The translations under genes and the position numbers were made by a program. From Burhinus oedicnemus (taxonomy: Eukaryota; Chordata; Aves; Charadriiformes; Burhinidae): a stretch of DNA of 64,000 nt. Positions 21,001 through 34,220 of this stretch are shown in pieces (within the stretch, counting starts at the first letter, position 1; each line of letters starts with the position of its first letter). The stretch covers positions 124,001 through 188,000 of the forward strand of contig VFFE01007126.1 of the NCBI GenBank assembly GCA_008921705.1, written 5' to 3'. The notes below the pieces were generated by a model. The model made no database searches. It was not told where the DNA came from and saw only the letters and a list, made by a program, of their open reading frames with translations.

Positions 21001-23309
21001 CTGTCTTTGTCCAAACCCACCTGCTCAGACTTGGTAGGAGACACACAGTTCCGGAGTGTAAATGGGCTGTGTATCTCCACAAGAGACTCCACCACCCAGT
21101 CCCCTCCTTTTGCCCTGCAGAACCAGCGCAGACTGACCCCAGGAAGAGTGCTTCGATCTCATCAAGTGTGAAGAAAGAAAAGCTGTTAAGTCAGCACTTT
21201 CCAGTACATCTGCATCTGCATTAAGTGTTGCACCTGGGACTACTTTACAGATGGAAGTAGGCAGCTCTATTCCAGCTCTTTGGACTTTGTCTTTCATCCT
21301 GTAAAATGAGTAGAGGATGCTGGCTGTCCTTTTTTAAATGTCTTGACTGTTAAATGTACGTTTGTATCCCTGTACTAAAAGCACACATCAATCTAAAGGC
21401 CACTTTTGTCACTCTGCTGCTCTAACCTACACCTTTTAACAGTTCCTCCCACCTCTGTTGATCTCCTGGTTATGGGGTCAACCCTAAATATCTACCTTCC
21501 CCTCCCTTGTCCTTCTCAATCCCTTCTCGTTTCCAATCTCCTTTCCCAGCATGGCTTTTGCTTGCCAGCTCAGTGCCACTGTGGTACAGGGGGCTGACCC
21601 ACAACTCCCCTTCTCCCCACAGCTCCTCATCCCCCCTGACACCAGAGATGCATCCTGGCTCCGCTCCCTGCTGCCTGCCTCCCTGCTGGGACCACCACAA
21701 CCACTGCCCCACCAGCACCAGGGTCTTGACCCGAAAGCACAGCTCTCACCATGCAGCAGCAGAGCGGTCCCCCCAGCGCTCCCCAGCTGGTTTGTACCCA
21801 TTTGGTCGAGGGCCAGAGCCTGAGGTAGGCAGGACCCAGGCAGCTGTGTGCACGCTGAAGCCCATCCTGAAATCTGCCGCTAAATAAAAGGAGTGAATTC
21901 TTTAAATGTTTTCTTGTCATGCAATCTTCCTTCTGAGGGGCATCCTGGTTGTTTTGTTTGGGTGTTTTTCCATTAGGAAATAATTTCTCTAATTTACCTG
22001 ATTCAGCCAAAGTCAGATTGTTTCTCAGATCATATTCTCCAAAGCCGTGAACTCCATAAGCATGAGAACAATCATCAATACAATTTTGCACTACATTGCT
22101 ATGTTAAATCAGTAAGACACTGTTAATAAAACCCAGAAATACACCATCAATTTAAGTGCAAAAGTACAAAAGCACCCAGTGAAAGATGGAGCTAGCAGGA
22201 CCTGAGCATTGGTAGTATCCAGTAAGGTTCAAATACCTAACAGGAGCTTCTTACTTGTGCTGTGCCGTCTACTGTATTTGATTAAATCCTGGTCCTGTAG
22301 CTGTGGCTCTGGCATTTTCAACCCAAATCCTCCCATCAGTGTTAAAAAGTTGGGGTCCCCACGTAAACTAACTGACAGTATAATCCAAACTGAACCCACA
22401 AAAACATTCCCAAAAGCAGTAGGAGATACTTGGAATTCATCACTGTTACTATGAGTAGCTGATCTGTTTGAGGAAAGATGGACCAAGTATGATGAAGAGC
22501 TAAAAATAAGTTCAAAGATTTGTGTGCTTGGCCACTCTGCTTTCTGTCCCTGTTATCTAACGTGCTCACCTTGGAAGAAACCTCTGATTTAATTAGAAGA
22601 ACCGATCTGGGTGCACTTACATAACAAAGCACCTTGGGAAAGAATTTTGAAAAAGGCCATTTTACCAAGAATACTCTCCCCAAATACTAATTATTCTTGT
22701 TTGCAATAATTACAGCATGGAACTGCCCAGCTAGCTCACAGTTTTGCATAAGCTGAATTACAGTTGTTGCAGGCAATTAAGGCCACAACCTGTGTGATGC
22801 TGATCATACTGCAGAAATATTATGGGTTTCCTCTAGCTTTCATTCTCCACTGCTCTAATGAAACATTTTCTTTTTTCTAAAATACAATCCAGCCATATAT
22901 TTTTCTTATTTTTTAGAGCTAGATGATCTGCCATCTACCCAGAAAGTTGAAACTGTTTTAGCTTCTATTATTAAATCTCTGCATTTGAATGAGGTTTTGA
23001 TTTGTTTGGGTTTTTTTAAACTCACATCTGCCACTTTAAAAAAAGGCAAAGGCCACGGTTCACTTCATTTCAGTGGATTTATCTTAAAACCTGGCAGGTT
23101 GGCTTGACACGTTTTTGCAGAACACATAGGACATTTGGGATTAAAGTTACTCCTTGTAACCATGTCATTAGCATCGTAGCAGTGTGCAGGCACTGATTAT
23201 GTTCCCTCTGCCTTGCTCCCACACCTCTAATCTCAGAGCTGACCTGATTTATATCACTGGCTTTACGTGGGCCTGTGTATATTGAAATCCAGAAGAGGGG
23301 AAAGGGCTG
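15048..23309. other. Intergenic sequence with minor simple repeats
   Basis: No coding exon recognised. A CA/TG-rich stretch lies at about 15090-15130, a CTTT/CCTT tract at 17606-17643 and an A-run near 18270-18281. The segment 19999-20075 carries spaced ACACCTAA and GTACCTAAA blocks that look like an eroded interspersed repeat. A pyrimidine-rich, G+C-richer patch at 21420-21850 is open in several frames on both strands, but the peptides are compositionally biased and family-less. Confidence 0.45.
17606..17643 (+). repeat. CTTT/CCTT microsatellite
   Basis: Imperfect tetranucleotide tract with about nine units of CTTT and CCTT on the plus strand. Likely length-variable. Confidence 0.85.
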
Positions 23310-23430
23310 AGATTCCCTGAAAATAAACTCGGCTGGCAAAGAGATTAACCCGTTTATAAATGCGTTTTTGCCTGTTGCTGAGTATGCAGAGTTTCATCCA
23401 TTTAAGGAACACAGGCCTAAATCCAGACAC
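23310..23430 (+). repeat. Diverged direct duplication, copy 1
   Basis: Aligns in the same orientation with 23787-23904 along its whole length. Shared anchors include GATTCCC, GAGATTAACC, TTTATAA, GCTGAG, AGAGTTT and CTAAATCCAGA in the same order and spacing. By eye identity is roughly 70-80%. It may be a local duplication or two copies of an unrecognised dispersed repeat. Confidence 0.65.
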
Positions 23431-23786
23431 TGCCACTGCCTGGGAAGGGAGAACAATGAAACAGATGAAGTAGTAGTCCAAATGGATCGGTCACCAGCAC
23501 AGCAATTTAAATGATTTGGGGGTCTTTTGAGAGGGAAGGAGAAGAGTGAATTAGGAGGTAACATCTCAGAGCGATCGTTTGCAGTAGTTGATATAAGAAA
23601 ATATTCTTTTCGTTTCCAAGTATCACTCATTATAGGTAACTTTGGAAAACCCTTAAATGCATTCTCAAAGTAGGTGCAATCTGTCATCAATGGCAGAGGT
23701 TTACGTAATCTCACATTTACAGTGAGGAAAATAATTTATGGAGGAGCATAAACATGAGACGCAATGGCCCTCAGGCCTCTGTCACA

Positions 23787-23904
23787 GGATTCCCAGCAAA
23801 CATCTCAGCTGACATGGAGATTAACCACTTTATAAGTGTACTTGCACGCTGCTGAGCATGAAGAGTTTTACCCATTCAGTGATCCCAGGTCTAAATCCAG
23901 ATTC
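23787..23904 (+). repeat. Diverged direct duplication, copy 2
   Basis: Partner of 23310-23430, offset by about 477 bp. The order and spacing of shared blocks hold through CTAAATCCAGA at the right end, after which the two sequences part. Confidence 0.65.
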
Positions 23905-24090
23905 TTCTAAGCTTGAAAATACAAAACACCATTTAATCCCATCAAGACCATTTTCTGCACTTCTATAAAATGCTTCTGCTGAAGTGCCAAGTACAAAAGA
24001 CTAGGTTTAAAAACAGTGCTCTGGGAATTACAATCACACATAATATCGGAAACGGCAAAACATGTGTAGGGTATTTCCTGGGCTGCATAT

Positions 24091-24140
24091 GCCAGATGTG
24101 GGTGGATGAGATGTGTGGGTGCCAGATGTGTGGATGAGAC
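24091..24140 (+). repeat. 30-bp tandem duplication
   Basis: GCCAGATGTG followed by GGATGAGA occurs at 24091 and again 30 bp later at 24121, giving about 1.7 copies of a TG-rich unit. Small, local and probably neutral. Confidence 0.6.
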
Positions 24141-27100
24141 CTCTTTGCACATGGAGACCTCAATAAGCGGGGAACCACCGGTGGGCAGGCAGAGCATCCA
24201 TGGATGCTGGGCTGCCGGGGGCTCAGCTCATTCCCGTGTCTGGCTCTGCTTCCCTCCTCTGAATGAAGGCAAGTCCAGAACATTTATAGCTCTGAAGTGT
24301 ATGTTAGGCACCATGATGTCAGCCCCAGGAGCACACCTGGCTGTAAACCTTGAAGGTTTTGCTTGGTCAGCCAAGGTGCAGCTTGTGGAGGAGTGGAGAG
24401 AAATGTCCTTTCCTGGATCTCCAGGAGTCAGGCAGTAGCTGTGCCTGGAGCAAGCACACTGTGTTTATTTGGTCTTTTCTTACAGTGACAGGGCAATACA
24501 GGTCATGGCACCAAAAATACTGGGGTTATTCTCATTTTTTACCTATAAATATCTAGCAGTAAAATCTTCTTAAATTCCCAATAGTCCAAAGCAGGAGAAT
24601 GACTTCTCCAAGAGATGACTCAGATAGACCCCTAACATAGGTACTTAGAATAATTTCCAGTACCTCTAAATCAGATCAAAACCTTATTAAAATTAATATA
24701 AAGTTAGGAAAAATTGAGTGTGACCACAGCTCTTATCAAAATCAACTAAATCATCCAGCCTGAGACTGTGGGAGGAATCATCCTGCCCTTGTCAGCCAGA
24801 AAACTGTGATGATTGTATTGCTATCGAATCTCTCTCTGAATAAAAAGTGTCAAGTTTATTTTTGTACTTGTTACTATTGCATGTGTGGTATGTCATATTA
24901 AATATGTGCAAAATTCCCCCTTAAGAGGGACTTCAATTAAAAAAGGAATTAAAAAGCAAGGCGAGTTAAGATGTGATACAATGAATAAGCAAAAAGAAGA
25001 AATGGGGGAGGAGACCAAGTAACAATCCCCTTCAGATACTTCATCGTATGTCCATAGCCAAGAGGTTTTTCAGACACTTCCTTCGTATATAAATGTAAAT
25101 ATACAAATGTTATATAGTCTCTGAAGGGTAATAGAAGAGACAGACAAGACAATATAATGATAGCTTCAGAAATCTATTCTACATTTAAGTGGATTTAAGG
25201 TTGAAAGCACTTGTCAATAATTCAAGGGTAAAATACATTAAGTGACTACTGTAATTATCCAAAGCTCAGGCAATATAAACTGGGAAAATGAGAATCAAGG
25301 AACTGATTATAAAAAATCCAGCCATGCAATCATCAGGATTTTGTGGTTACTGTGTAGTATTATCACAGAGCAGAGTTAAGGCTGGCTGACTGCCTCTGTT
25401 GTGCCCGCTTTGTCTACATGTATGTTGATTATTTTAAATATAAAATAACTATATATTTAAATCTAGTTATTTGCTGACCCTGGTGCATCTCTACTAAGAG
25501 GCAATCAGCCCCTCCAGAAAAAGAGCACAGTGACTGTCGGAACACAAATAAGGTTATTCCCCCATCCATGCAAACATAAACAACATACTTCAGTGAATTA
25601 GAGCAAGAAAGATTAAATTAAAAGACAACCCCTGGCCCCTGACAGCTGTGTCTCCCTTCCCGCTCACAGCCCAGAACAGCGCATCTTGTGCGTTTGAAAA
25701 CAGCCTAGAAGAAACTGATCTGTGCCTAAAATCATGGAAAACAGCCTGAAAGGGATCTCAGGAGTCCTGCCTAACATATTGCTACACCCTAACGCCATGC
25801 AATAACTCTTCAGTAGGTCGCTGTCAAAGATACCAGCGAAAGGGATTCAGTATTTAAAGGAAATTACTGTCTCTGTTTCCCCTTCTTGTTAATGCCTTGT
25901 CTTCTAAGCTATGACTAGACCTGTGAAGAAATAAATGTTCACTTAGGCAAAAATACCTTTAAATATAAAGTGAAGAAGCCCTCTAGGGAAAGTGCTGAAA
26001 CTACAGATGAGGTAATCGAATGAAATAAAGTCTGTGCTGTGGGCATTAGTCCATTAGTCACCCATTCTGCATGTGCCCAGGGTTTTCAAAATGACAGAGG
26101 ATGCCTCTGGCACGCTTGGCATTAGAAAAGAATTGTGATTCCACTTTTGACTAATTTTCTTAGTAGGGCTGATGGTGTCCATACCCTCAAACAAATCTGA
26201 ACAGCTAAAAAAAAAAAAGGAGAAATAATAGACAGCTTTCTGGTCTGTCTACCACCACCACTCACTGCACATCCCAAATCAAGGCTGATTAGTTCTTACA
26301 ATTCTTGTTTTCTTCCTAAGGAACGTACTGCTAGATCAAACCAAAACAAAGAAACAAAAAATCTCTACCTGAAATGCAGCTTCATTCAACAACACTGACA
26401 GAGATTTTCCCTGCAAAGTTCCATGGCAGCTGTGTGCCTCATGCAGAGCATACAGCTGATGGCAAAACAGAAACAGGAGGGAAAAAAATTGAAAACCATC
26501 CACTCTGTTTTGTCTGTGGCTGTACGGTTATCAGGATTTAAAAAAATATTCTGGATGCTTCCCTCCCAGCTGTCTTCACCCCGGGCCCTTTTAATGGTGG
26601 CCCTGAAGCCACAATAATAGATGTTTTCAGTGCTATCTGCCTTCCGACTGCTTGCTGCTCGCCAAGGAGCTGGTGCCTGATGCCTGCCAAGGAAAGCTTC
26701 CCTCTCGGCAGTGGGTGCCTGACTTCAGTGGCCCCCAAACCACCCTAGCAGGCTGATAAAGAGTGTTTTCACTGTGTCCCTTTCTCTGCCCCAGGCCAGG
26801 TGGTAGGAAGTTTAGGATAGGCAGCTTGGCTGTAGATTTGCTGCTCCTGCCATGTTTGTTACATTACTTTGACAACACCTCTATTGCTAGATGTTCCTCT
26901 AGGAACAGACTAAATCAAACTTATCTTATTAAAGCAATGAGTTAAAGGCTGGGCTGAAATACTGGATGATGGGTTACAAAGAGATCGATCAAGCCATCAA
27001 ATGGATTACAAATTTCTAGCTAATATGCTGTCTTCATCTCTGTCAAGCCACAGTCATGGTAGCGGACAGATTTTGGTCCGCAATTTCTTTGATTTTGGTC

Positions 27101-27165
27101 CTCTCTTTTGTCTTCCTCCTAACTCAGGAACACAATGAGTACAAAAAAGCATGAAAATGAATCTC
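24141..27165. other. Intergenic sequence, no gene seen
   Basis: Mostly A+T-rich single-copy-looking DNA with an A-run near 26206-26217. ORFs are short and show no recognisable family. No transposon end identified before the LTR that follows. Confidence 0.45.
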
Positions 27166-27690
27166 TGTTATGGTTTGAGAAACCCACAACAATTTATTGT
27201 CGTTTAGACAATTATTCTATTACCCGATGACCCCTCCCCACCCAGGAAGGGGGAATCAGGAAGAAAACCAGGAAGCCCAGGGGTTGAAATATAAACAGAT
27301 TTAATAGAATGACTAAATAATTAACAGTAATAACACTAAAGAACCAACAATGATCCCGATATCAATCTAAAGATATATAAAGATTATACTCAGCCAACTA
27401 TATCAGTAGGAAGCTGTGCACTCCCAGCAGTGGACAGTGAATGTCGGACACTGCGAGCGCTATGGCTTCGGGAGGAAGGGAAGGCTTCAGGGGTCCAGCA
27501 CTGGGGCAAGGAGTTCTCTGGATCACTGCCATCAAAGGAGAGTCTTCCTCCTCGGCAAACTTTCTAATTTATATTGAATGTGATGTTCATGGTATGAAAT
27601 AATCCTATTGGCCAGCTTGGGTCAAGTGCCCGGATGTCGCTCCTCCTCATCCCTGCACCTGGCTATCCTGAAAACACCGAGACCTTGACA
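27166..27690 (-). mobile_element. Solo LTR of an avian endogenous retrovirus
   Basis: A 525-bp unit whose minus-strand reading begins TGTCAAGGTCTCGG and ends AACCATAACA, i.e. the TG...CA ends of a retroviral LTR. In that orientation it carries a CCAAT box (CCAATAGG, near 27610), a TATA box TATAAATT (27566-27573) and an ATTAAA poly(A) signal (27300-27305), in the right order and spacing for U3-R-U5. No internal gag, pol or env region adjoins it, so it is a solo LTR formed by recombination. Flanks (ATCTC / CCCAC) do not form a target-site duplication, so one end may be eroded or recombined. Confidence 0.75.
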
Positions 27691-30600
27691 CCCACACACC
27701 ATAGCCGGCTATAAAGTAAATATTTTCACAAATTCAGACACCAGAGTCCTCCAAAAGTACAGTTTTCCCAAGCATTAGAAAAGAAATTAGTCCTGTGTTG
27801 CTCAAACCAGGACAATCTCAAAAGCCTCCTGGTCCTTTGAGGATAGGACTGCAGTCTAGATTCGTTTCTGTCTTCTTCTTTCCCTGAATTTCTGTTCGGG
27901 GAGATTGTTGTGTGCATGAATGGAAACAGAATATTGTTTTCCTCCTAGATCACGCAGCCTGAATAATGCTTAGCCTCTAATGGAAATGCTAGGAAAGGGT
28001 TCTTGATACTTCATTGTGCTTCTTAAACTAGCTCATTAACGAGAGGTCTTTATTTTGTCATAGAACATCAGAAAACATCTACATTTTGCCTGGGCTTAAT
28101 CCACTGGGCTTTCCCATCGCAGCAGCACTCCACTTTGTGCCTCAGAGAAATGGTGATCAGCATAGTGGAAACAACGTTCATTGTAAAACCTCTTGAACAG
28201 AAAGGAAAAAGGTAGATACAGAGCCAGTTAGGAAACCATATATGTGAATCATTGCCTCAAAAAGAATATTAAGTTCTGTTTACTAGGTAATTATATCACA
28301 CAGCTGGATTTTTGGTTCTACTGAAGTTAAAATTATTTGTATGAGTTAGGCTGGAGAGAAGGTGGAGTGCTAGTGCCTCCTATTACTGTTACGTGGCACG
28401 GTATACACAAAGTTGTGGGCAGACTACCACAGCCGAGCATCTCCACGGTCACTGCTGGGGCTGAATCCTGTCCTATCGGTATGTATGTTACCCACCCATA
28501 TTGCCAGCATTGGCAAACCCTTCCAGCTAAGGCTGACCAACACTTTCTGTTACAAGCCCCATGTGCAAACCCTTATAAATTTACATAAAAGGCATGTATA
28601 AACGTATCTGTATGGCATTTTCCGTTTCATTCAGAACAAAAATTAAAGGAATCAAGAAAGTCAGCGTCATTGGCAATAAAACATCCTGATGCAGGAAATC
28701 ATTTAAATAGGAACTGAGAGTATGGAACCAAGACTAGGTTTAAGTTACCTAAAGCATGAACTTGGACAGTTGCCTTCAAAGATTGGTTCTTTTAATTCGA
28801 AGAATGGTATTGCTGCTTTGGAAAACACCCAGCAAAATGTGCCTACCAATTTAATCTCCCAAAGGAGACAGCTTGATTAACATTACAGGCAGGAAGTCAA
28901 GAGAGTGTAGTAAGGCTTTGCTCCTGAGCACCTGTCACAGCTACAGTCACAGATACGGCCTGAGGCTGCTCCTCCCCTGCAAAACAGGAGTCCAGGGACT
29001 GGGCAGGAATAGCAGAAATTGTGCTGAGTGTGACTGTGCTGCCCCTTGGGTACTCATGCCCTGGCTGAGGGGACCAGGGCTGACAACGTGACTGAGTGAC
29101 AACAGCAGAATTTACTCTGTGCTCACAGCACTTGCAGTGTCAATCTGCCCATTAAGTCTGGTGATTAAAAATAACATTTGTATTGATTGTGGGTAATGAT
29201 CAAAATCACACTTCAAAAATGTTACTGAGCGTTTGACTATCAGGTGGTACAAACTTAGCTTGGTTTATAGGAGCTGTGTCAATCAACTAAGCTGTAAATC
29301 TGGCCCTTTGACTATCAGTAGCCCAAATATTGAGTAAACACAGAAACTATATTAATACAGAGTGATAACATTCAAAAATGCAGAGAAAGACCTGGATGAG
29401 TCCAGCTGCAGCCAGTTTTCTCCTCTCTGTAACCTCTCTAACGTGCTCTGCTTTGCAGTTCCGCCATACACCATTTTGAAAGTTGACCCCATGCCCTTGG
29501 CTCTTGCTGCACCGTTTAATCCCACAGCCTCACCTCCAAGAACCCAGGAAAAATAGTTAAGACGAGGCCCCCTCTAATGTAGCCATTAAAGGTATTAGTC
29601 ATACATTGTTTAATGGGCAGTGCATTTCGCCACTGCCACGGAGATGCTGCTAGAAAAGCAACAGGGCTGGTGCTGTGAGCCGCTCTCATTTCCAAGAACA
29701 GCATTTGAGATAAGCTGTTCCTCCAGTGGCCAGAAAATGTTTAGTAGCTGTGAATTCTCTTTGTGCTTGGCTGCAGGTACATTACGAGAGCTCGCAAGAC
29801 TGATTCAGTGAGTGGTATCCTCAGGGATGATGCCTTCCAGAAGGCATTCGTTTGAGCTGTGGTAATAAAGAAGGACACAAATAAGCCAGTGACTACATTA
29901 CCCTGAACCTACTTTAAAGACACAGAGCAAACCAGTAGAAAAGAATTCACAGCTGAAAATAACACAAACAGAAGCAACTGGCAAGTTTCAAATTGGGAAT
30001 TTTCTCTGTAACTGCCTGTCCAAAGTCCACAGGCCAGAAGCTGCATAGGCAGAGTTGAACCACCCACAGCTCTGAGACAGGTTTCCCTGGTCAAGTTTGA
30101 TTGATTAACCGTGCCCCCTTTTCTGTATGTGATTAAACTCTAAGAAATGGGATTTATGTGGTGTGGCCATGAGACCTCATGCCCTGCAAGGCCTGTGTCT
30201 GCCTCCCTTGCTTACTGTTTCCCGTCCCTGCTCTGCCAGTTGCTCATTTAGCTTTTCCCCATGCAGACTCCAGTTTCACACCTGCAGACACTCAGCCGGA
30301 GTGTCTGTCTCTAACAAACCCTGAACCCAGGTGCTCCCAGATGCATTTGGGTGGGACACAGGGACTTTTTCTGCAATTTGTCCAACTTTATCCCCTTTTC
30401 TCTGCAGTCAGATAACATGAGCCTCCACTACAAGGAAGCGACTGTTCTGCATCTTTAACTCATTGCTAATATAGGAATCTACCACTTTTATATCAGTGAA
30501 AGTTGTTCCTCAGACCTTTGAGCAGAGTTAGTCCCAATGTTTATTCCAGGTTATGTAGCAGCCCTTTGTGGTGTTCTGTAATGTTTCATCAACCACGTAA

Positions 30601-33600
30601 ATTGGGTTGCCTAACCATAATGGACAGAGCAGGCTGAAATGCAGCATGTTAATACATCTGCTACAGCCCCAGAATTCACAGGTCTGCCCTGCATGATGCG
30701 ATGCTTAAACCAGATCTGGCATCAAATGTCATCTAGATCCATAGCAGGACTTTCTACCTATGCTCATCTGTCCTGGTCCTCAGAGGAAAAATAACACCCA
30801 AATTCCCTCCCAAGTAATAAGGAGGAAAGACATTCAGGAGGTATTAGTTCAGGTTTGGGGAGGCCAGCATGGTACAGCAGTAACACAGATAATGCTGCTA
30901 GTGCAGACGCCTTAAGGATCACCTGCAGTAATAAGATGATGAAGGATTTGGGCCTTTGGGCAAGATCCAGCATCACCAGCGCCAAGAGAAAGCTCCTGCT
31001 CACCTCAATGGACTCTAAATTAAGCCCTCAGGCGTGAGAGGCAGCTGCTCAGAGAATTATGCTAGGTCATGGCTAGAGACCAGGCACTGCAGTCCTGGAG
31101 GTTACTGAATATTTTATGATTCAGTTATTAAAAAACACGTGTATCAGACATCTATCCATTTGCGTATCCATAGCCCTGGCTGCTCCTGGGGAATTGAGGG
31201 AGGATACTAGCAAAAGGGATATTTCAGGACTGCAGGAGTCTGCCTCCAATAAGCTGGTACTTCAGTGCAGCAAGGGACTTTGCTGGATGCTCTTATTGCT
31301 GTCAGTTAGGTACGGGTCTGCCTCTGGGCTGCAGTAAATAGCCATAACAGATATTCAGGGCTGAGCTGCTCTGTGAATGTCCCTGGCCTCCTGGGAACAC
31401 ATCAGGGCAGGGCCAGGACAGGCACCAGAGAACAGCCGCCCCCTCCCAGGCTTGTATGCACACAGGGTCAGGAGCTTCTGGGTGTGAAGCAGAAGGAAAA
31501 AGCTTCTGGAAAGAGACTGGCTGCAAGGATCTGGGCACAGTGAGGGCAGGTTATAACAGGCAGCTCAGGGTGCAGCTGTGATTTCCGCAGTCAGTTCTTC
31601 CAAACTGAATCAAGCTGTTCCCAACACAACCTTGGAGGTATTACCATTAAAGAGCAGCTGGATAACAAACTACTTTAAAATTAGCATCAACAATAGCCCA
31701 GTTTCATAGCATTTCTTCCAAACAATAGGCAAACAAGCCAAATCACTGTTAATTATTTTTTAATGATTGTTAAAACCTGTTATGACATGAAATGCCAATC
31801 AGTTCATTGTTTCTCAAACTCTTGATGAGAATAGCAATGCCTACTTGATTAATTCTAGTCCTAACCTAGCTGATTCAAGGTGAATACCAAAGAAGATGTG
31901 GGAACTGAAGTCTGCATTTACCAAACAAAAAAAAAAGTTCTGCAACCTTTAATTACAACAGCTGGTGAATTTTTATTTTTGCTATGTTAGTCTTTGTACC
32001 TTTTCTATGAATGTTTTGTAAGACAATGAAAGTTTTCACATGTAGATGGATGTAGCCAAAGACCTTATCTATACAAGAGCTGAAAGTACATAAGAGCAGC
32101 AGAGTGCCTCTGATTTCTTTCCCAAGCCAGCTCACTGAAAATAGAAATCTTTGGGATAAATATCACAAGAACAGCTATGAACTCCACCTTGAGATGGTCT
32201 GTAGGAAAACCCCATGTCCCAGAGAAAGGTAGTTTAGACTGTAATACAACAGTCTGCGATGTCTGCTAAACCAAAAGTGACAGTGACAGTGTCAGTGTTG
32301 AAAAACTTTTTCATCTGGTAACATCCATCTGGTCTCTGATTTCTCCTTCTGCTCAGGGACGGTTACAGCAAGCACTGGTGCTTTGGGAATTGTGGCTAGC
32401 AGGACTGAATCAGGCTGAGGAGCACCATACCAACAAGAAGTGGACATCATTTTCTACAGGTAGCACTAGAAAATAAAGGAATCTGACACAGTATCTTTAT
32501 TATAAACCAAATAGTAGCAATGCCACATACTCTGATTCAAATGTATCACCACAGCATTGCCGTCATCCTTGTAACTGCAAGTAGTATCTGCCTGAAAGAC
32601 AAAACAGGGAAAGAAAATGGAGTCAGATTCTGTTCCTACATGCCCTACTTTGGAACCAGTTTTGGTTCACCACATTTATCGAACTCCAGCCCTGTGAGGA
32701 CTGAGTGCTTTTAACTACAAAAGAAGGTGTTCAGACAAGCCACGCGGTGCCATCGCAGCTGGCTGTCCTGTCCAACCCCCACGCCACAGGACAAAGTAAG
32801 CTGAACAGTTAGCAGTCTTACCTCTCTCTGTACGCCGGTGTGTAGGTGGAAGGGAAAATGAAACATGCTTCACATGCATGGGAACAAGATGAACAAGCCG
32901 GTCCCACATTGCCACCAGACTCTATGCTGCCTTCAGACAAGGGGCACCCCTGAGCATGCTGCCCAGCATGGCTAGGGGCCACCTGGGACAGGCTGCTGGC
33001 CTTCCCCTGCCAGCCCAGCACAGAGGGAGCTGAGAGCCTCCCTACACCACCCGACATGTAGGAAAAGAGCCTGTCCCACCTCAGCAAGGGCAGGCAAATC
33101 TAAGTCAGAAGCCTGTTAGCTCCAGATGTAGGAGTGCTGTGGAGCCCCGAGGGCTGGTTTCACACCCACCAGCCCAGGGTGAGAAGTGGTACAGCCATGG
33201 TTGTGTGGTGTTGTGTCTCACTAACTAAATGTGTGGATACAAATATACTGAGTGTCCATCTTAATTAAACTGTATTTTAATGTTCAGACAGTACAGTTCC
33301 TATGTGCAAGTCCTGGATGTCAAAGCTCATCCTCTAGAAAGCAATCCCTAAATGACCTCCCTCGGTACCAGTTACTGCCCTCACACAAGTTCCCCGGCTG
33401 TTCTGGCTGGCTGAGATGAGGCAGATAGCTTATCCATCTGGACACCATCTGCCTCACAGGAGTACCGAGTCATGCTAGTGAGGGCTGAAGAGACTCCGTA
33501 CAAGCTGTGATGTGAAGAACCACACAGGCAAAGAAAATCCCTCTGCAATCTCTGCAAGGACACCACAGACCTTGTCCTAAATCTCTACTGCAAATGGTGA

Positions 33601-34214
33601 AGTTACACTGACTCGGGGCACCCAAAGGGTCTTGCCCCACATTTGCAGTGATACAAGGAACTCTGTATTTTTTGTGTGGTTCACTGTGTGCGTCTCTGAC
33701 GGATGGCAGGCTGGTCACTTTGAAGCAGATCCTGGTCTGCCTCACAGCTGACAGGCAGAAAGGAGATTTGTTCATTTGTCAGATGGAAAAAGCAACAGTG
33801 AGCCTCTCTTGCGGTCTCTAAGGAGGTAAGGAGGTGATGTGTGCTCTTAATTATAGCCTCCAGACTGGATCATTACCTGGGAAGCAGAGAGCAGGAGCAT
33901 ACATATGCATCTACTTGTAAGTCACTCCTAAAGTGATTCTGTGTGGGCTTTTGTGGAGACAAAAACAAACGAAAAAAAAATGAACTAACATGGAGACACT
34001 ATACATTTTACTTGCCGTAGCCTGCATTTCATTGTAACTTGGATGTGCAAGAGCCACATGGAAAATGCCTCTCTCTCAACTGGCATTTGATGCCTCTCAC
34101 CATGTCATGCAGGAGGAAGACAGCCCTGGCCACCCTGCGGAACACTAGTACTGGCCTAAAGTCTCAATCTGACCAAGCGAGGGGAGGAGGGGGAAATCAG
34201 AAATTAACGCATTT
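27691..34214. other. Intergenic sequence between two LTRs
   Basis: No gene or recognised transposon. The segment 29570-29820 is balanced in composition and dense in short palindromic motifs, and could be conserved non-coding DNA. A homeodomain-site-rich A+T stretch lies at 31740-31870. The G+C-richer patch at 32750-33100 has overlapping ORFs on the minus strand without any domain. Confidence 0.4.
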
Positions 34215-34220
34215 GGAAAG
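34215..34220 (+). repeat. Left target-site duplication GGAAAG of the solo LTR
   Basis: Six bases immediately before the LTR's TGTCCTGG start, repeated exactly after its ACA end at 34938-34943. The perfect match defines the insertion. Confidence 0.85.

Noticed and set aside
21627..22091. 154-codon minus-strand ORF
   Set aside because: Overlaps other open frames in a G+C-richer, pyrimidine-biased patch; no domain, no splice-site framing and biased composition.
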